In this document: in pieces, positions 59,709 to 64,000 of the stretch
Position numbering within the stretch: position 1 is the stretch's first letter
Layout: the number at the start of each line of letters is the position of its first letter
NCBI GenBank assembly: GCA_016707525.1
Contig: JADJHP010000007.1
Location: 124,001 to 188,000 of the forward strand
Source of the DNA: Ignavibacteriota bacterium
GTDB taxonomy: Bacteria; Bacteroidota; Ignavibacteria; UBA10030; UBA6906
Length of the DNA: 64,000 nt
Direction: 5' to 3'
Translations under genes and position numbers: made by a program
The notes under the pieces: model-generated
What the model saw: only the letters and a program-made list of their open reading frames with translations
What the model was told of the DNA's origin: nothing
Database searches by the model: none

Positions 59709-61298
59709 CTACAGACCTTCCCGGTGCACGATGTGGCCGCCCACCACGGTCATCTGCACGGGAACATCTCTGATCCTCTCAGGCGGGATCGCGAAGATAT
59801 CCTCGCCAAGGACCACCATATCGCCCAACTTACCGGGCGTGATGCTCCCTTTGATGCCCTCCTCGAACGACGCGTAGGCATTGTTGATCGTGGTGCAGCG
59901 AACGGCCTGCTCCACGGAGACCTTCTGCTCCGGCACCCAGCCATCGGGGTTCTTCCCGTCCAGCGTGCGGCGGGTGACGGCCGCGTAGATCCCTCCGAGG
60001 GGATGCAACGGAGACACGGTCCAATCGCTCCCGAAGCATACATGCACCCCCGCATCCAGCATGGAGCGGAACGCATACGTCATCTTCACCCGGTCAGCAC
60101 CGATGCGTGATGCAGCCCAGACACCATCATCGATGGCGTGGTATGGCTGCACGGACGCGATCACCCCCAGGGCCGCGAACCGTGCGATATCTTCCGGCCG
60201 GAGATGCTGCGCATGCTCGATCCGGAACCGCCTGTCCCATGCCGGGTTGGTCCGCACGACCTCCTCGAAGATATCCAGCACAGCGCTGTTCGCGCGGTCG
60301 CCGATGGCATGGATGGAAAGCTGCAAACCGTTCCGGTCGGCTTCGAGCGCCCACGCACGCATGCGGCCATCGGAGAGCACTTCCATGGGGAGCCCGCACG
60401 TGTCCTCATTGAGATACCGCTCGAAGAACCACGCCGTAGTGGATCCCAGCGAGCCATCCGAGAATGCTTTCATTGAACCCAACCGGAGGAACGCATCGCC
60501 GGCATGGTGCGTGATCCTCTGTTCCGCGATGGCGCGATGCCCCGAGAGAGGCAGCCGGGCGAAGATGCGGCAGGTCAGTTCGCCGGCATCCGCCAGCTTC
60601 CGGTAGACCGGGATGTGCGACGGTTCGGCGATGTCGTGGATCGAGGTCACGCCGTTCTTCCGCGCAACGACCAGCGCATCGCGCACGCGCCGTTCGAGAT
60701 CGGCGGCCGTGGGCTTCGGGATGCAGGCGAGCACGAGATCCATGGCGGCATCTTTCACGATGCCGGTCGGCTCGCCCGTGGCTGGGTCGCGCTCGATCTT
60801 GCCGCCGACCGGATCAGGTGTTGCACGTGTGATGCCGGCGGCCGCGAGCGCGGCGCTGTTCGCGAGCGCCATGTGCCAATCGAAGCGCGGCAGGAACAAC
60901 GGGGTGTCCTGTGAGAACGGATCCACCCACTCCTTCCGCGGCAGGATCTTCTCCGCCCAGTGCTCGTGGTCCCAGTCGCCGCCCTTCACCCATGCACCAC
61001 GGTGCGTGTCCACGAATGTCTGCAGCGCCGCAATGAACTCCGCTTTGCTCGCACAGGTGCGGGTATCCAGTCCGCTGACCGCCTCGCCCCCCAGGACGAA
61101 GTGCACATGGTCGTCGATGAAGCCGGGGAGCAGAAGTCTCCCCCCGAGGTCGATGGTCTCCGCGGCGGTGCCCGCGAAGCGGCGGGCATCCGGAGTGGAA
61201 CCGACGAAAACGATATGCCGGTCCCTGACCACGACGGCCTCCGCCGATGGATGCCGGGGATCAACGGTGTGTACTCGTGCGTTGATGAAGCAGATCAT
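59709..61298 (-). CDS. Amidohydrolase family 3 protein (YtcJ-like)
   Basis: 529 residues. It is a metal-dependent hydrolase of the amidohydrolase_3 family, which act on N-acyl or imide-type substrates. GRLLLPGFIDDHVHF holds the HxH metal motif, SIHAIGDRANSAVLDIFEE and RIEHAQHLRPEDIARFA carry further ligands, and FGSDWTVSPLHPLGGIYAAV the catalytic Asp. No signal peptide. The start overlaps the permease gene by 4 bp (ATGA), so the permease may import its substrate. The substrate is not known. Confidence 0.88.
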   Translation of the reverse strand: MICFINARVHTVDPRHPSAEAVVVRDRHIVFVGSTPDARRFAGTAAETIDLGGRLLLPGFIDDHVHFVLGGEAVSGLDTRTCASKAEFIAALQTFVDTHRGAWVKGGDWDHEHWAEKILPRKEWVDPFSQDTPLFLPRFDWHMALANSAALAAAGITRATPDPVGGKIERDPATGEPTGIVKDAAMDLVLACIPKPTAADLERRVRDALVVARKNGVTSIHDIAEPSHIPVYRKLADAGELTCRIFARLPLSGHRAIAEQRITHHAGDAFLRLGSMKAFSDGSLGSTTAWFFERYLNEDTCGLPMEVLSDGRMRAWALEADRNGLQLSIHAIGDRANSAVLDIFEEVVRTNPAWDRRFRIEHAQHLRPEDIARFAALGVIASVQPYHAIDDGVWAASRIGADRVKMTYAFRSMLDAGVHVCFGSDWTVSPLHPLGGIYAAVTRRTLDGKNPDGWVPEQKVSVEQAVRCTTINNAYASFEEGIKGSITPGKLGDMVVLGEDIFAIPPERIRDVPVQMTVVGGHIVHREGL

Positions 61299-62641
61299 GA
61301 TGAGGGTTCCATGCGGACACGTTTACGGGAATTGTAGTACAGATACACCGGCAGGCCGGAAAGGATCAACCCGAGCGACGCCAGCAATCCTGCCGCGGGA
61401 TAGGCGAGGAACGTGCCGACCGCCACGTACAACTGCGAGAGGATCGCCAGCGCTGCCATCCCCTGCCACCATGGCGAGCGGTACGATGGCTTGTAGTCAT
61501 CCCTCCCACGGAGGAAGAAGATCGCCCCGTAGACGATGCCGTTCTGCAGGGCATACGACAGCGTGAAGTACCCGATCATGTTCTCGATGTCGCCGAGCAG
61601 AAAGAGCACCACCGCCAGCACGGCCTGGATCATGATGGAATGATCGGGCGTCAGATACTTCGGATGCAGATGGCCGAACACCGAGAAGAACAACCCATCC
61701 CGTGCGATGGCATACTCCAGCCGCGGCTGGACCATGAGGCTGGCGTTGAGCACACCCACCATCGAGATGAACACCGCGACGGCGAAGACCGCTCCCGCCA
61801 CGCCGGCGCCTATGCCGATATACCGGAACGGATTCACGAAATCGCCTTCTGCAATGAGATCATGCCAGGGCACAATGGCGGACGTGCAGAGGGAGATGAG
61901 GGTATATGAGATCATGATGAAGAAGAGCGAGCCGATCAGCGCAAGGGGCAACGTCCGCTCGGGCCGCTTCACCTCGCCGGCCATGTACAGGATATTCGTG
62001 AATCCGGCGTACGACCACAACGTGGACGAGATGCCGGCGGTGATGACGGTGGCAAGCCCGAACGTGGTGGCCGGCATCACGCCGCCCGCCAGGTTCCCCG
62101 AACCCATGAAGAACATGCCGATGACGACGATCCCGAGGAGCGGCGCGAGCTTCGCAACCGTGAGGAGGATCTGCAGGTTCCCGCCGGTGCGCACACTCCG
62201 GTAATGCAGCAGCGCCAATCCGATGATGAGCACGGCGGCCAGGCCACGGGAGATGACGGGATCGGCGAAGACGGGCGAGAAGAATTTCAGAGCAGCGATG
62301 GCGCCGAGCGCCACGATCGTGAGCGTCGGCGTGTCGCTGGTCAGAAAGGCGGTCCAGGTGTAAAAGAACGCCAGGAACGGTGAGCCCGCCTTCTGCAAAT
62401 AGTAGTAGGCCCCGCCCTGGATCGGATAGGCCGTGCCCATCTCCGCCAGAATGAGGATCTGCGGGATCCAGACAACGCCACCCAGGAACCAGATGGCAAC
62501 CGTGAGGAGGGGCGTCTGGCCGATGCGTGCGACGATGGGAAGACTCAGGAAAACACCGGATCCGATGACCGTGCCGACCACGAGGGAAGCGGTCTGCAGC
62601 AGGGAGAGCTCGCGGCGCGGGGCGGGGGTCTGTTCATTCAT
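61295..62641 (-). CDS. APC family amino acid permease
   Basis: 448 residues with about 12 membrane segments. The N-terminal consensus of APC transporters is present (LSLLQTASLVVGTVIGSGVF), as are AEMGTAYPIQGGAYYYLQKA and WSYAGFTNILYMAGEVKRPE. It most resembles LAT-type members. The ATG at 62641 is used rather than a frame to 62677. No Shine-Dalgarno site precedes the ATG, and the promoter predicts a 1-nt leader. It is coupled to the amidohydrolase gene. Confidence 0.9.
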   Translation of the reverse strand: MNEQTPAPRRELSLLQTASLVVGTVIGSGVFLSLPIVARIGQTPLLTVAIWFLGGVVWIPQILILAEMGTAYPIQGGAYYYLQKAGSPFLAFFYTWTAFLTSDTPTLTIVALGAIAALKFFSPVFADPVISRGLAAVLIIGLALLHYRSVRTGGNLQILLTVAKLAPLLGIVVIGMFFMGSGNLAGGVMPATTFGLATVITAGISSTLWSYAGFTNILYMAGEVKRPERTLPLALIGSLFFIMISYTLISLCTSAIVPWHDLIAEGDFVNPFRYIGIGAGVAGAVFAVAVFISMVGVLNASLMVQPRLEYAIARDGLFFSVFGHLHPKYLTPDHSIMIQAVLAVVLFLLGDIENMIGYFTLSYALQNGIVYGAIFFLRGRDDYKPSYRSPWWQGMAALAILSQLYVAVGTFLAYPAAGLLASLGLILSGLPVYLYYNSRKRVRMEPSS

Positions 62642-62648
62642 ACTGCTC

Positions 62649-62677
62649 AAAGTAGCACAATGGGGGCAGACCTGCAA
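62649..62677 (-). promoter_or_regulatory. Sigma-70 type promoter of the permease gene; leaderless mRNA predicted
   Basis: On the minus strand TTGCAG (62677-62672), 17 bp, TACTTT (62654-62649); predicted +1 at 62642, one base before the ATG. Confidence 0.6.
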
Positions 62678-62680
62678 CGC

Positions 62681-62709
62681 TTGCGTTTCGTTCCGCTTCT
62701 GGCTACTTT
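62681..62709 (+). promoter_or_regulatory. Sigma-70 type promoter of the GlmU-like gene; near-leaderless mRNA predicted
   Basis: TTGCGT (62681-62686), 17 bp, TACTTT (62704-62709); predicted +1 at 62716, 3 nt before the ATG at 62719. Its -35 element is 3 bp from that of the divergent permease promoter. Confidence 0.6.
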
Positions 62710-62718
62710 CGGGTCATC

Positions 62719-62895
62719 ATGACGAAAACGCTCTGCATCTTCGAAGACGGGCAGTATGCGAACCTTCTGCCCCTGGCGGCCCTCAGGCCGGTATGGGACC
62801 TGCGCTGCGGGATCCTGACGCTCGGACAGAAGATCGAACACTCCTGGCCCGGCTCAAAGGTCCGCCTCGCCTGCCGCTCCTACCTGCTCCCCTGA
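62719..62895 (+). CDS. GlmU-like sugar nucleotidyltransferase, N-terminal part (frameshifted)
   Basis: 58 residues beginning MTKTLCIFEDGQYANLLPL and continuing RPVWDLRCGILTLGQKIE, the conserved opening of the NTP_transf_4 domain in GlmU-family proteins of Bacteroidota-type bacteria. It ends at TGA in a C4 run (62889-62892); one extra C reads through into the next frame (SYLLPLMQEEH). The stop overlaps an ATG (TGATG). The promoter is immediately upstream. Confidence 0.75.
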   Translation: MTKTLCIFEDGQYANLLPLAALRPVWDLRCGILTLGQKIEHSWPGSKVRLACRSYLLP

Positions 62896-63977
62896 TGCAG
62901 GAGGAACACCCCGACCGGCCGTTGAACGCTCCGGCTACCGGTTCATGCCTCTTCGTGAACGGACGGGTCCTTGCCAATGCGGTACTTGCGCGCCACATCA
63001 TTCCCGAAGGCCCGGACACGGTCTTTGTGCACAACCACACCATCGTCGCCGTTCGCGCGTCCGAACAGACACTGCGCGGACTGGGAACGGACGCCGACGG
63101 GCTCCCGGATCTCGCCGCGCTGACAGCCTTGCCGCGGGTGGATGTGGCGTGCACGCTCATCCGCTACCCCTGGGACCTCGTGAATGCCAACGGTGGGGCG
63201 ATCACCGATGACGCGGCGCTGATCGCGGGCAATGCACCTCACCTGGAGGGAGTGAAACTCTACGACGGAGCGCATCTGGTGAACCCCGGCGCGATCACCG
63301 TCGGCCGTGGCAGCATCATCAAACCGGGGGCAGTGCTGGACGCCGAGAAGGGACCGATCGTGATCGGTGCGAACGTCCGCATATTCCCCAACGCGGTGAT
63401 CGAAGGGCCGGCATTCGTAGGAGGCGGCTCGCTGATCAAGATCGGCGCGAAGATCTACGAGAACACGTCCATCGGCCCCATGTGCAAAGTGGGTGGCGAG
63501 GTGGAAGGATCGATCCTGCATGGCTTCGCCAACAAACAGCACGACGGCTTTCTGGGCCATGCCTACCTCTGCCCGTGGGTGAACCTCGGCGCGGATACGA
63601 ACAACAGCGACCTGAAGAACAACTACGGCTCGGTGCGTGTCACGATCAACGGCACGGAAGTGGACAGCGGTTCGCTGTTCGTCGGCGTGATCATGGGCGA
63701 CCATGCCAAGAGCGCGATCAACACCATGTTCAACACCGGCACGGTGGTGGGCGTGGGGAGCAACGTCTTCGGTGCGGGGTTCCCACCGAAATACATCCCG
63801 GCGTTCTCGTGGGGAGGGGCAGAAGGGATCGAGACCTACGCGATCGACAAATGCATCGACGTCGCACGGAAGGTGATGCTCCGCCGGAACCAGACGCTCA
63901 CATCGGCCGGCGAAGCGCTCCTGCGGCATGTCTTCACGTTGACGCAGAACGAACGCACGCAGAGTGTGCGAACGTAG
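62895..63977 (+). CDS. GlmU-like protein with hexapeptide acyltransferase domain, main part
   Basis: 360 residues from the ATG at 62895; with the preceding fragment the restored protein has 419. The first part completes the nucleotidyltransferase-like domain (FVNGRVLANAVLARHI, VDVACTLIRYPWDLVNANGG). The second is a left-handed beta-helix (ITVGRGSIIKPGAVLDAEKG, IVIGANVRIFPNAVIEG, GSILHGFANKQHDGFLGHAY, LGADTNNSDLKNNYG). Related proteins are thought to make or activate amino-sugar nucleotides, but the activity has not been fixed for this clade. It ends 23 bp before the window edge. Confidence 0.82.
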   Translation: MQEEHPDRPLNAPATGSCLFVNGRVLANAVLARHIIPEGPDTVFVHNHTIVAVRASEQTLRGLGTDADGLPDLAALTALPRVDVACTLIRYPWDLVNANGGAITDDAALIAGNAPHLEGVKLYDGAHLVNPGAITVGRGSIIKPGAVLDAEKGPIVIGANVRIFPNAVIEGPAFVGGGSLIKIGAKIYENTSIGPMCKVGGEVEGSILHGFANKQHDGFLGHAYLCPWVNLGADTNNSDLKNNYGSVRVTINGTEVDSGSLFVGVIMGDHAKSAINTMFNTGTVVGVGSNVFGAGFPPKYIPAFSWGGAEGIETYAIDKCIDVARKVMLRRNQTLTSAGEALLRHVFTLTQNERTQSVRT

Positions 63978-64000
63978 TACTGCGGGAACGTTCTCATCAT

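Overview
The window is a GC-rich, gene-dense bacterial chromosome segment. It has one tRNA and no rRNA operon, CRISPR array, insertion sequence or prophage. Several features point to the Bacteroidota/Ignavibacteriota (FCB) side of the tree: an ExbB-ExbD-ExbD-TonB-PstS-TPR locus, a secreted lamin-tail protein with a FlgD-like C-terminal domain, a GlmU-like NTP-transferase/hexapeptide protein, and Tat- and Sec-exported hydrolases. This placement is inference. The promoters I can read are not the TTTG/TAnnTTTG type of Bacteroides but classical sigma-70 type (TTGnnn, 17 bp, TAnnTT), which fits an Ignavibacteria-like lineage better than Bacteroidia.

Layout. 1-6.2 kb: [NiFe]-hydrogenase maturation genes hypF (5' end cut off), hypC, hypD and hypE, followed by butyrate kinase and phosphate butyryltransferase on the same strand. 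6.3-12.3 kb: a fatty acid hydroxylase family protein, a GNAT acetyltransferase, an outer-membrane-type protein, a secreted lamin-tail protein, a single-domain response regulator and a TrmA/RlmD-type RNA methyltransferase. 12.5-18.7 kb: a leftward operon STAS - cyclase/AAA ATPase - D-Ala-D-Ala dipeptidase, divergent from polyphosphate kinase. 18.8-24.7 kb: a tricorn-like protease, citrate synthase and a GT4 glycosyltransferase. 24.7-28.4 kb: an M14 carboxypeptidase, a small Smr protein, a heavy-metal-associated domain protein, a Nudix CoA pyrophosphatase and an ECF sigma factor.

28.7-34.8 kb is a leftward energy-transduction locus: STAS, ExbB, two ExbD, TonB, a small membrane protein, a PstS-like lipoprotein and a TPR protein. 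It is preceded by a near-consensus sigma-54 promoter. 35-43.5 kb is a second leftward block: CorC-type membrane protein, outer-membrane-type protein, sensor kinase, sigma-54 response regulator, tannase-like hydrolase and Tat-exported metallophosphoesterase. 43.5-51.2 kb: a GH13 enzyme, two paralogous multi-spanning acyltransferase-type membrane proteins, a response regulator and hpnE-hpnD-hpnC (squalene synthesis). 51.3-56.5 kb is a rightward operon: tRNA(CAU), tilS, hpt, ftsH, a polyprenol/diacylglycerol kinase family protein and a 2-deoxyribosyltransferase-like protein. 56.6-64 kb: an unrecognised protein, an SDR, a DUF6265-like protein, an amidohydrolase, an APC permease and a GlmU-like protein.

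Three features cut across the window. First, five genes are each broken by what looks like one missing base in a short homopolymer; the reading frame and protein logic are restored by adding one base, so assembly error is the simplest explanation. Second, many operon-first genes have a TTGnnn-N17-TAnnTT promoter whose predicted start site falls on or within about 3 nt of the ATG, which implies leaderless mRNAs; most operon-internal genes instead use Shine-Dalgarno sites or ATGA/TGATG overlaps. Third, the STAS-ExbB-TonB locus appears to be under sigma-54 control, and a sigma-54 activator with its kinase lies about 3.5 kb upstream.
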